Of a stretch of DNA of 64,000 bases, positions 21,059-31,299 are shown one piece after another. The notes under the pieces are model-generated. The model had not been told where the DNA came from, ran no database searches, and worked only from the letters and a program-made list of their open reading frames with translations. A program made the translations under genes and the position numbers. The stretch comes from Adenophora triphylla var. japonica. Taxonomy: Eukaryota > Streptophyta > Magnoliopsida > Asterales > Campanulaceae. Numbering within the stretch: the first letter of the stretch is position 1; each line of letters starts with the position of its first letter. The stretch spans positions 62,001 through 126,000 of the forward strand of contig JAFEMH010005408.1 of assembly GCA_022495995.1 (NCBI GenBank), read 5' to 3'.

Positions 21059-21704
21059 ATTGATTACAAATCTTTGCCTAATTTTGAAAAAAATTACTTA
21101 ACTGTGTATAATAATTGTTGAAAAAAATTAAGAAAGTATATTTGGTAACTGTGTATGTATAATTGTTGAAAAAAATTAAGAGGATGGAAAAATGAGGTTG
21201 AAGCTAATTAGGGTTCAGATTTGTGTGCTTTTCAAATCTCCCATTGTTGGGTACATTTACATTGCTAGTAGGGTTATGTTGTTGATGTAATTTGTAGGTC
21301 TTTTATGTAAATTGTTTGAAGATGATGGTTCGAATTTTAACTGTAGTGAGATTAGGGTTTATGCTTGTTGGTATTTAACCTTTGTTATAATAGTGAAGAT
21401 TAATGGTTAAATGTTGGAATTTTGGTTTTAATTTGTCCTTTAGAGCAAATTTGAGAAAAAAATAACTGATTATTCATTTTAGGATGAATGTAGTAAAATT
21501 GGCTAAGGGCTCCTCTTCTTTGTCAGCTTGGGGGTGAGAAATTGACAGCATTTGGTAACTCTCTTCTTGGTGACTGGGAGGTCATAGAGGAAACAGTAGC
21601 CAAAGGAGGAGAAGAATTAAAATGAAAATAACAATGTTTATTTTGAGTACAAAGGGACTAAAAGAAAAAATAGAAAAAAATTGGTACAAAGGGAATTTGA
21701 AACG
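21059..21704. other. CACTA interior without recognised gene
   Basis: AT-rich sequence with no credible ORF; it may be a long intron of the plus-strand element gene. Confidence 0.4.
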
Positions 21705-21911
21705 AGTATAAAAAAAACAAAATAAATAAAAAATAAAATAAATAATAATAAAATAAAATAATAATAATAATAAATAATATTAATAAAAAATATAATAATA
21801 AAAAATAAAAAAATAAAAAATAAAAAAATAATAAAAAAAACAAAATAAATAAATAAATAAAATAAATAATAATAAAATAATAATAATAATAATAATATAA
21901 TAATAATAATA

Positions 21912-21946
<35 letters not shown>

Positions 21947-22015
21947 TAAATATAAAAATAAAAAAATAAAAATAAAAAATAAAAAATAAAAATAAAAATA
22001 AAAATATACATATAT
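21705..22015. repeat. AT-rich simple repeat, mostly (AAT)n
   Basis: A run of about 310 bp consists of TAA/AAT and AAAT units with almost no G or C. The Tyr/Ile/Phe-rich minus-strand ORFs come from the repeat. It directly abuts the long inverted repeat at 22031. Confidence 0.95.
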
Positions 22016-22030
22016 GTATATATATAAATA

Positions 22031-22800
22031 AGATGAGAGCCTTTCTCACACATGACTATCAAAATCCGTCCATCTTTGATCAAGAAAGATAGAGCAAATA
22101 AGTTCTTGTCGGTTTGAAGCAAAGAATTTTACATTTTAATAAGAGTTTTCCGGTTTCAACTTTGTCATGTTCTCTCTAAGGATGCGAAACATCACGGCCA
22201 TGTTCTTGTCGGATGTCTGTTTTTCTCTTACTAGTGGTATACGGTCACAAGTAAAAATAAGGTAACGAGTATAACACCGGTGAAGAGAAAGCAGAACTTT
22301 CCTCCAATTTTTTTAATCTCCACCTTCCATTTACCCAAGATCCGATTGCGAGAATCTTCCTCGCATGAGCATGAAAGGCGGCGGTGTTGCTCTCAATCTC
22401 ATGGTTGCTTCGCAAAACATGCAAAGCAGCCGTGAGATTGAGGGCAACACCGTCGGCTTTCAATCTCATGAGGAAGATTTCGCAATCGAGGATCTTCGGG
22501 TAAATGGAAGGTGAAGATTGAAAAAAAATTGGAGGAAGCTTCTGTTTTCTCTTGTTTGGTGTTATCTTGTTACCTTGTTTTTACTTGTGACCGTATACCA
22601 CCGGTGAAGAGTAAAAGCGGGCACTCACAAGAACATGACTGTGATGTTTGAAGATCCTTAGAGAGGAGAACGATGGCTGAAAAAACCTATATTAAACAGA
22701 AAATCCTTTCCTCAAACAGTTGAGAACTTGTTTGCTCTGTCTTTCTTGGTCTAAGCTGAGATAGGGTTTTGATTGTTGTGGATGATAACGACTCTCATCT
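22031..22800. repeat. 770-bp inverted repeat (foldback) inside the CACTA element
   Basis: The left end AGATGAGAGCC and right end ACTCTCATCT are complementary, and the arms stay complementary inward through 'gcaaataagttcttgtcggt', 'cttgtcggatgtctg', 'gtatacggtcacaag' and 'ccttccatttaccc' to a centre near 22420. Arms are about 380 bp with scattered mismatches. It has no ORF of its own and no clear target duplication. It may be a foldback element or an inverted duplication; a transcript would form a long hairpin. Confidence 0.85.
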
Positions 22801-23230
22801 TGTTTATTGATCAAAATTATGCATGTTATGGTAATGAATAAAAATTATGCACGATTATATGATTTGTAAATATCATTATTGTCTATTAAAATTGCTTGAT
22901 TTTCGATTATAAAGCAAGTAGACAGAGTGATATTTGCAATTCATACGTGTATTTCGGGATGGGATAGAAGCCGACCCCAATTCTAAACCTAATGGACATG
23001 AATTGTCCTTTCACCCTAGAGAATGATATACTTAACAACAAATAATTAAATATTAATATTTAAAATTATTCACATCTACCTAAACCGACTACCGAGACCA
23101 ATTTGTGTTGAAAATTCTGATGTTGCAGAAGCCGGTGTGAATTAGGGTTCGTCTTTTATATCAATAAACCTAAATGAAGTGTCTTTTTATTTATATATAT
23201 ATTGATATATTGTTTTTATTTGTATATATA
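22801..23230. other. CACTA interior, unassigned
   Basis: AT-rich DNA without a gene that I recognise; probably intron or upstream region of the following gene. Confidence 0.4.
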
Positions 23231-23249
23231 ATATACTAGTTTAGATATG

Positions 23250-25097
23250 TCGGGTCGAGGTGGCAATCGTTGAAAGCAGAGAGGCAAGGTTGCGGGTTTT
23301 GTCCATCGTCTTGTTTCTCCAAGGAGGCGGAGGGAGGGGCTCTACGTGCAGTTCGGGACGTAGTGATGATGATTTGAGCGATCATGGTAATGTGAGCGAT
23401 CGAGGTAATGTAAGCTCTAGTGTTCCGGTTAGTGAACCATCGGACGGGTTCACTTGGACGCAATTATTAATGAGGATGGAAAAATGGAAATATCTATCTC
23501 TCCCGGTGGCCGGTAAGTATTATTTAATTGTAAATGTCATATATATAATGTTTACATTTTATTATTGTCTTTTTATTTGTATATATATTGATATATTGTT
23601 TTTCAATTAATATCTTATAGGTTTATACATGGTGGTTGCCAAGATCCCGCTAGATGGTTTGGGGATTTATTCGGCGGGTATAATTTTGAGGAATTTTATC
23701 CCACCGAAGTCAATATCAAAAGAGGTGTATGCTATACGGTATAGCCGAGTTTCGGGTAAAAATTACTTAATTCTCTTTCCTTTGTAAAGTTTGTAGATTA
23801 TTCCCTTGTGTATTTAACTACTTTTACTATTTTTGTAGCACATATATTCATGCCACAGGTGTACCGATGTTCAAATCGAGGCGGCTTTCAAGAAATTGGT
23901 TGCTAAGCGGTGCATTTGGAAAGTGTACGACATGAAAAGAAAGTGGTGAATGATGGTTTGCCTCCGGCTAATTTCTCCGCTAGTGCGTGGGAGCGATGGG
24001 AAGCCTATTGGAACAGTGAGAAATTTCAAAAAGTTCGAAATTGCAAAGAAGAATAGGAACTCACAAGAGGGGCGGGGAGTGTGCACCTTTGGAGGATCAA
24101 TTAACTTCGGCGAGAGTTGGTCGAGAATGGTAAACTTCATTTATTATCCGTTTGTAAATTAAGCAATACTCTATTTGATTCATATATTGTTATTATTTGA
24201 TAGGCTTTTTAAAGTTTTAATTTTTTATATGTTAAGCGTTTGAAACACGGAGATGATGAGGGCGATGGTCTGCTTGTATTTACGGCTACACATACTACGG
24301 AGGCTGGCGATGGCTCGGGGCCACAATGGGTCAACCCTTATTATCGGACCCTTTATGTAAGTGTTAATAGTATTTTCTATTAGTAAATTATATATTATCT
24401 ATTAGTAAATTATAAATTATTTAGTTAAATAAATATTATTTTCTACCATAGTGTATAATGTATTTTTTTTTCAGGAAGAGTATGATAGGCGGGCTCGTGA
24501 GGAGGCTATTGAAGAAGGAAGTTTGGCTCACGAGAGCACCGAGCGGCCCGCCTTTCGTGAAAAGCTTTGGGCGGCCATTGTCCTCCGAGACAAGCAACCA
24601 AAGGGAGACCGCTTGCCTGGATTCGGAGGACATGGTGTGGGGTATTTTAACATGTCATTCCGCAGCCCTACTACGCAATACTTTTCATCTTCTTCCTTCG
24701 GTGGTAGTCATCATGTGGATCAAGAAGCGTTTGATGATCGGGTCAACAGAGAGGTTGAGAGGCGAGTGGAGGCGATCCCGAGCCGAGTGCGAGCCCGAGA
24801 GTGGATGCGCGGGTGGAAGCGCAGGTGGAGGCCCATGTGCGGACCCGGATGCGGACCCGGAGTTTCGGCCCAGTGCGAGAGGCTAGTGGAGCAACGGCTT
24901 GAGCGGCGCATGCAACAATACTTGGCTACCATGAATTTGCAATCACGGCCGCGGCCCGCGGCCGCGGCCGCGGCCACGTAATAGCGGTAACGCTTCTGAT
25001 GAATCAGTTGGTCAATACCTTAGGCGAAGTGGCGGTGGTAGTGGCAGTGGTAGCGGTAGCGGTAGCGGCAGCGCTCGTGGTCGGGGTCGTGGTTGAT
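23250..25097 (+). pseudogene. PTTA/Transposase_24-like gene of the CACTA element
   Basis: At least five exon-like blocks read as the plant En/Spm-associated protein family (Ptta, Transposase_24): 23370-23510 (GFTWTQLLMRMEKW), 23620-23755 (RWFGDLFGGYNFEEFYP), 23840-24130 (SAWERWEAYWNSEKFQK then KKNRNSQEGRGVCTFGGSINFGE), 24240-24357 (PQWVNPYYRTLY) and 24474-24980 (EEYDRRAREEA, then VNREVERRVE heptad-like region). The C-terminus is a Gly-Ser then Arg-Gly run reached after a frameshift near 24960. A frameshift at about 24040 and a stop near 23945 break the third block. The role would be DNA binding at the element ends; this is inferred from the family. Confidence 0.7.
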
Positions 25098-25146
25098 TGA
25101 CATTCATTTTATTTGGCTGGCATGTAATGTAAACAAATATATTTTG

Positions 25147-25305
25147 TTTCCCTTTCCCTTTCCCTTCCCTTCCCTTTTCCCCAAACGAAACAATTTCCTT
25201 TTCCCCTTTTCCCCTTTCCCCTTCCCCTTTTCCCCTTTCCCCTTCCCCTTTTCCCTTCCCCTTTTCCCTTCCCCATTATCCCTTATCCCTTTCCCATTAC
25301 CCCTT
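25147..25305. repeat. TTTCCC/TTCCCC pyrimidine-rich repeat
   Basis: Irregular CCCTTTT, CCCCTTTT and CCCTTCC units give a strand-asymmetric tract downstream of the CACTA gene. It has no coding meaning. Confidence 0.85.
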
Positions 25306-25524
25306 TTCCCTTTGTTTGTAGTTTGTTTGTGTTTCTTTTATAATGGGATTTGTTTAAAACAAGTTTGACGGGTTTATCCACTTTCCCATTACCTTTTTTC
25401 CCTTTGTTTGTAGTTTTTTGTAGTTTGTTTGTAGTTTGTTTGTTGTTGGGATTTGTTTAAAACGGGTTTGACGGGTTTACGGAGTGGTTTAATAATAAAA
25501 ACGAATTTTTTTAAAAAATGCGGC

Positions 25525-25990
25525 CAAATTACCGACGGAAATTTCCGTCGGTAAATTAATAAAAAAATACTAATTTAGAGCGGAAATATCCGTCGGAAAA
25601 TAATAAAAATTAAAAAATAAAACTCATTACCGACGGATATATCAGTCGGTTTTACGATTAAGATTACCGAGCGGACATATCCAGACGGTAAATTTTATGG
25701 ATTCCGGCGGTTATAACCGTCGGTAATGGTTTTATTTACCGACGGATTATTCCATCGGTAACCTCACAGCAATTGCTTTCACAGGTTAGCAGTGGCATTA
25801 CTCATTTCCGACGGACGGTTCCGGCGGAATTTCAGATTTTCGGCGGACAATCCGCCGGTATTTCCGGCGGAATTTGTCCGTCGGTATTACCAACCAATTA
25901 TTTCCGACGGAACCCGACGGACGAATTCCGTCGGTAATATACATTTACCGTCGGAAATGTGGAATTACCGACGGAAATTTCCGTCGGTAA
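25525..25990. repeat. Right subterminal repeats of the CACTA element
   Basis: ACCGACGGA/TCCGTCGGT and diverged forms (such as CCGGCGGA) occur in both orientations, more numerous than at the left end and denser toward the terminus. Confidence 0.85.
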
Positions 25991-26154
25991 AAGGCCTGTT
26001 TCTAGTAGTGTAATGAGTAAGACGGGAGTATGTCTGTTTAAAAGTTGGAGCATGGGAGTTGATATCGGGTTAGACTTATATTCTTTCCATCAAGTTACGT
26101 AGCCATGATATGTTGCCAGCTAGTGTCTGTGTGGGATTAAAACTTTGGATCTAG

Positions 26155-26720
26155 TTGTTAGAGGGCACTAGGAATTATTTGATGAAGAGAAGTCAGGGGG
26201 TTAGGAAAAAAATTGAAGCATCTCCTGGTCCATTGTATCCTAAGATACAGGAAGTGTTTGAGAAGAATAATGATGATGCTTCCCTCTTTAATTGCGCTTG
26301 GAATGGGGACAATAAGTGTCAATTATTGGGGACCCTTTGGTGGCAAAGTGTCAGCGTGATGTGAGAGAGAAGACTTGCAGTTGTAACAATGAGACGTCAC
26401 ATGAATTCATTGCAAACATTCAGCTTCTGCAATTTTCAAGTATGGGAGAAATTGTGGCACTGGAGTGCGTGAAGAGTGGGTTCATCAAGCATATAGATTT
26501 GAGACATGGAGAGCTATCTACAGCTATACTCAATGGGCCTAGTATGTGGAAACATTTGAATGGTTCCTCCTTATCATATGTCCAACCTGGTAGACCTAGG
26601 AAGCTGAGGGGAAAACACAAGCCAATCAAAAGTGAACATTGGAGCTCAAGCAGCAAGTTGTTGGTGTTAAAGATACACAAGAAAGTTGTCAAAGATATGA
26701 AGCAAGGCAGTATAGTGTAG
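26155..26720 (+). pseudogene. MULE transposase C-terminal remnant, copy A
   Basis: The first frame (GPLYPKIQEVFEKNNDDASLF..) and the next (DVREKTCSC) correspond to the helix and the start of the SWIM motif of a Mutator-like transposase. After a frameshift the C-terminal LNGPSMWKHLNG and QPGRPRKLRGKHKPI follow. The Cys-His half of SWIM is missing. The copy at 45031-45596 is nearly identical apart from a small indel near 26335 that changes the frame. Confidence 0.7.
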
Positions 26721-26858
26721 AGAAAATGGGGATTGTAAAAGGCAGTTATTATGATACTCCAATCCAAGACAAACAATCCTAATCACTATCTTCTGTCGAT
26801 TCTTGTGAGTTTCATTGTGTTTTATAGTTGAAATGAGTTTTGGAATCACGCATACATA

Positions 26859-26900
26859 GGACGGGGACGGGACGGGACGGGGACGGGGACGGGGACAGGA
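26859..26900. repeat. GGGAC minisatellite, copy A
   Basis: GGGAC and GGGGAC units are repeated about seven times. At the same place copy B (45733-45762) has AGGAC/AGGAT units, so the array diverged after the duplication or was converted. Confidence 0.85.
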
Positions 26901-27494
26901 GGTTACCCAAAGAAAATATCCACAATTTTCCCCTTATTTAGGTTTTTAGATTTGAAAGAGTAACAATTTAATGAAGGGCTATCAAACTTGATTGATTTTC
27001 TTATTTTACCCTTGAAATGAAAAACAAGTAGCACATGACTACTTAACAAAAAGAACGTTGTTTTTTCCAATAATTACGTAAAAAGTAATTTAGATTATTT
27101 GCGCATTTATTTATTAAAATAATGTGTAAACAGACTAAATAGTAATGAGTTATCAGCTTTTCATCATTAGTATGTTTTTGTTTTTCGGGTTTAGAGGTCA
27201 CTTTTCGTCTTTCCATCATTCATAATTAATTTATCACTTTGCCTGTTAATTTATCATTGATTAAGTAGTACTCCATCTTCAAACGAATACTCCAATATTA
27301 AAATTCAAAGAAATAAAAAGCTATATATCAAAATAGAAGCAGCTATATTTAATTACAATATACAAAATAATAATAAAAAAATTATTCAAATAAAATTTAA
27401 AAATTTGTTATTAGTGCATTTTCTAAAAAATGGGAGTTTTTTTTTTAAACGGATGAAGTATATGTTGGGCCTTGTTCGCTTAAACGGATGAAAT
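26901..27494. other. Unassigned AT-rich flank before the Sirevirus-like LTR
   Basis: No gene or repeat end recognised; shared with copy B (45763-46357). Confidence 0.45.
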
Positions 27495-28763
27495 TGTCAA
27501 TGATATTTTTGCAAGTGTTATAAAAAAGGTTGGTAACATAACTGATTACACTTACGGTAAAACAAACAATCAGAGCTTGAAAACAGTTTGTAAAAACAAG
27601 TTTTGCATCAGAAATAAACATAAGAAATAGTTTTTGCTCAAGTTATTTAAATATTTAACTTGAGTGTGCCGATTAGGCGAGATCTTCTATTCACAATGAA
27701 ATATGCTTAAAAGACCGAATGTTTCCTAACTCCCTCCGTCCCAATATAAATGTCCCAAAATGGGTTTGGCACGGGAATTAAGGAAAGTAATGTAGGAAAG
27801 AGAAAAAGTTTAAATGTTGTGAGTATGAAAAATTAAATAGGACAGAGAATGAGTGGGAGGAATAGTTAGGAGAGAGTATGTTGTGAGTGTAAAAGTAAAG
27901 TAGGAGAGAGAATGAGTGGGTGGAATAGTAATAAAAATTTTCCTTTTTTGGGTTGAGACATTTTAAATGGGACGCCCAAAAAGGAAAGTTGAGACATTTA
28001 GATTGGGACGGAGGGAGTATATAACAACGAAGTACTAGAACTAATAAAATCAAATACGAAATTCTATACGAACCACGACACAATCAAGTCCAATGACTTT
28101 GAAGGTGGAAAAGATTTTGTGGGAGGAAGAATCTAATAGAGCCGAGGATTATTTGATCTTCTCTTGTGCAATTTGTGTGTGATATCTCGATATCTTGCTC
28201 TTGTCTACACACTTGCCTATTTATAGGTTTCAAATACTTGTATGCTACTTCTTGTAACAGCTTTGAAACGAATTTGGCTAATTGGGATGAGTGGTTGATC
28301 ATGTGGCTAAAGAATAGGTCAATTTTTCTTAAATTTATCAACCGTATTTCTTTGAGTCCAAGTCCTAGTTTTAATCTCTTGTACCCACGTGCTCTTCTGT
28401 GCTTGTACTCTTTTATGTTCAGCAACTTCAACTTTAAACAAGTCTTTCCACGTGATTCTTTCATTTACACAAGTTATTCATAAATCTCCTTTTATACGTA
28501 AATTTCCTTGACTCATTCTTCCATGCTTGTAGCTATATCCATATTGTTACACCTGTATATTAGACCAACAACAAACATATATTTTTTCGATATAGTTATA
28601 CATTATTACAATATAACATATGAAAGAAATGTTCAACTATCATATCAGACAGTGTCTGATAATACTGTAAAAGTGATGTCAGCCCTTGTGATAACACCTT
28701 CATCTGGTAACACTTAGAGGGTATTAACAGTACTTGTGGTAACACTAATATACTGAACTTACA
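27495..28763 (-). repeat. 3' LTR of Sirevirus-like copia element, copy A (with MITE)
   Basis: On the minus strand it starts TGTAAGTTCAG at 28763, directly after a polypurine tract (AAAGGGGAAGTT, about 28764-28776), and ends near TTGACA at 27495. It matches the LTRs at 46358-47621 and 56044-57012. It contains a Stowaway MITE (27730-28017) that the 5' LTR at 56044 lacks. Confidence 0.85.
27730..28017. mobile_element. Stowaway MITE inside the Sirevirus-like LTR, copy A
   Basis: CTCCCTCCGTCCCAATATAAATG at the left is answered by ATTTAGATTGGGACGGAGGGAG at the right. The right flank is TA; the left TA appears lost with one more base when compared with the empty site in the LTR at 56278. The same insertion is in copy B, so it predates the duplication. 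Confidence 0.9.
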
Positions 28764-28776
28764 AACTTCCCCTTTG

Positions 28777-29184
28777 TTATACATTTCTTCACAAACACTA
28801 AAGTGCTTGTACCTGCAAAATTTGTTAGCCAAATAACAATTCAAACAAACATCAATAATTAACTCTCCCTTAATTAAGGAGCTAACTAAAATTGATCAAA
28901 CTCAAACTAATTAATCAAACCATAAATTTGATCAAAATCAAATTCTAACAACTAGTTTTAAATGTTTAATCCAAACTACCAAAAAATTATTTCAAGATAA
29001 ACCAACACAAAAACAATAAAACATGTCAAGTTTAAACAACCCATAAAAACTAACATCAAATTGTTTTAAAACCAAAATAAAGAGAATTATTATGAGAACA
29101 CACCAATCACCAAAAAATGGTTCCAACTGTCATACCACATCATTCTTCTTCTTCCTCTTCATCTGTTTCTTCCTCAGCTTGGTC
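28777..29184. other. Noncoding stretch between env-like ORF and 3' LTR
   Basis: AT-rich sequence with a short acidic tail of the env-like frame at its right edge. No other feature seen. Confidence 0.5.
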
Positions 29185-30946
29185 TCATTGAGTATTACCA
29201 GCCCCATCACCAGTAGCAGCACTTGTTTCAGCTCCCCCTGTTTGTGAAGAAAGCCGAGAAATGAACTCCAATATATCTGTCTCCACTTGTAGCCAGCCAA
29301 TAATGTTGCTTTCAACTATAGGCATCAACTTGTGTAGAAATTGGAGAACCATAGTCTTTCGAACCATGGTGGAAGTGCTACCAGAAGTGGTAACCACACT
29401 TTCAGGAATACTTGCACCTGCTGTACCTGTATTGGGTGCAGTGGTTTGGATAGAAATAGAGCCTGATTCACTAGCAGCTTGAGGCTGTACCCAAGGAATA
29501 TCACAATGTCTATTTCCCTTTTTTTAAGTTGATAATCAATCAGATAAAATTCTATCCCAGGAGTAAACAAATCAGAAGCCTCAACTGGTAGGGATTGGAA
29601 TTTGAGGACAATAAAAATGAGGAAGGATAAGGGAAGTAGGAAGGGTCTTTTTTCTTTGGCCAGGAAGCTAAATGCTTAAACACTAATCTCCCAAAATTTA
29701 TCCTTTGCCTTTTGCCTAGCCTATATAATACTCTCGCTTGCTTCATTGTAAGATATTGCTCATTTTTGGTAGGGAACCAATTGAATATACATAACTTGTG
29801 TAACACAGAAAAGAGAGAGGTAAGCCTAGAGGCAGGAAATTTTAGCTTGGGGTCAACTGGCCACTTATCAACCTTGTTGTTTGTAAGAAATTTGGCCTAA
29901 CATCCCTATTTGCACAAAGACTCTCATCATCTACGTTTGACAGTTCTAAGGCTTTGTTAATCATGGCAGGAGTAAACTTGTACACCCTACCCCTAACAAA
30001 CACCTTTCCAAACTGAGGAGAGCCCTCATTGTCGAGATTATCATTGTCCAGATTAGTGCTTAGGTTGGCATAAAAATTTCTAACAACACTTTCAACAAAA
30101 GAACATGCATGGGAATTAGGGACCAAAAATTTCCTATCAGCAAGGAACTCATACACTCCATTCAGTTTTAAATACTCCACATCTATATTTTTCTCTTGCA
30201 AAAGAGTTTTTTTATTGTGTTTCAACCAATATGACATGTTCGGTTCCCTATAAAATTCTAGGGTTAAATAAGGTTTGGGAAAGGCCTCATCATTGTCATC
30301 ATCAGTGTGCATAACAAAATCATCACTATGAGAGTCAGAGTGGAGAGGAGAGTGAATTGATACCTCTTGTAATGAAATAGGGATCTGAACAGAAGGAGGT
30401 GTTACCCTGGGTGTTGCCTGTTGGTGGGTAACACTTTCACCAGCACTTTATTTCCCTTTCTTCTTCAACAGCTTCACACGGGCAGCATCTAGAGTTTCAC
30501 CCTCATCTTTAAACCACTTTTCCAGGCTATCCTCTGGCTGGTACTTCTATGCTTGATAGTACTCGTCTGATACATGGGCAGAAGACAAGGTGGGAGAGTC
30601 TTCAGAGACATACACGGGATCAGAGGAGGTGTTGGATTTCCCCTTGTTGAAAGCTACCCTCAATCTGCTTGAGGTTATTTTTGCTGGTCCTTGAGTAGCC
30701 ATTGGGGCTTTTCTCTTCTTTTTCTTCTCTTTGGTGACTGGTACAGATGGTTGGGAAGGAGCCATGGAGGGATCTTTTTGGGCCATCAGAACAGGCGGTG
30801 GTCCGGCAACAACAATGGCTAAACTTGGTGATGTCACAGGTGTGTTACCCTTGGATAAACTTCCATGAGCGAGGTAACACATGAATTAACACCAGGCAAA
30901 ATCTCCATTGGATATGATTCTTGAGGATTTTTTGAAGGAGTTGACA
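29185..30946 (-). pseudogene. env-like ORF of Sirevirus-like element, copy A
   Basis: The ORF lies between RNase H and the 3' LTR, the position of the envelope-like ORF of Sireviruses. From a likely ATG at 30946 it encodes a Ser/Pro/Val-rich N-terminus, a Lys-rich patch (TKEKKKKRK), an acidic stretch (MHTDDDNDE), then a conserved block (SPQFGKVFVRGRVYKFTPAMIN) resembling 'putative plant transposon protein' (PF20167-like) domains, and a C-terminal Ser/Thr-rich part with LHKLMPIVES. Several frameshifts break it. I see no convincing signal peptide or membrane segment, so a true envelope role is not supported here. Confidence 0.65.
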
Positions 30947-31029
30947 TTGTTGGATTTTGGAGATGATGAAACGGTGGAGAAGAAGGAATTTCGAAAGATT
31001 GAGGGAAGTGAGAGAGAGAATGAGACGTG

Positions 31030-31046
31030 AGAGAGAGAGAATATTA
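31030..31046. other. Junction between duplication copies A and B
   Basis: Sequence matches copy B (49890-49905) up to a (GA)n tract ending GAGAGAGAAT and then changes. In B the Sirevirus-like element continues; here the 5' region of the gypsy antisense ORF begins. This is the head-to-tail join of the tandem duplication, at a simple GA repeat. Confidence 0.75.
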
Positions 31047-31299
31047 AGCTTTAAACCGCAAGAAACCCTTGAGTTAGTTCTTGATTTTCTGAGATCCAAG
31101 CTTGTTTCCTTCATGTTTTTGTACAACAATCTTCAAATTCAGGTATAACTCTTCCCTTTCTCCTTATTTCTTGCACTTTTATTTTCGGATTTCTGGGTTT
31201 TGGTGTTGTTGTTGGTGGGTTTTGTTTAAACCGCCATTGGTGTTCTTGAAGCTTTTCTTGAACCAATTTTGTGTCTTTCTCATATTTAGAAATTTAGAA

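Larger units (their letters stand above)
20363..26010 (+). mobile_element. CACTA (En/Spm) transposon in copy A
   Basis: The terminal repeats CACTACTAGAAACAG (20363-20377) and CTGTTTCTAGTAGTG (25996-26010) are perfectly complementary, with a 3-bp TAA duplication on both sides (20360-20362 and 26011-26013). Subterminal ACCGACGGA/TCCGTCGGT repeats lie inside each end. The 5648-bp element encodes a PTTA/Transposase_24-like protein on the plus strand but I found no TNPD-type DDE transposase, so it is probably non-autonomous. Copy B has the empty target at 44881-44895. Confidence 0.95.

Noticed and set aside
21658..22122. Hydrophobic Tyr/Ile/Phe-rich ORFs that look like membrane proteins
   Set aside because: They come from the AT-rich (AAT)n repeat and have no start context or conserved motif.
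22245..22469. 74-codon ORF in the CACTA interior
   Set aside because: It lies in one arm of the long inverted repeat and shows no protein signature.
28166..28483. 105-codon plus-strand ORF, repeated at 47024
   Set aside because: It lies within the Sirevirus-like LTR and reappears in each LTR copy; noncoding repeat sequence.
29185..30946. Reading the env-like ORF as a true envelope protein
   Set aside because: No clear signal peptide, fusion segment or membrane anchor is visible; only its position and family resemblance support the name.
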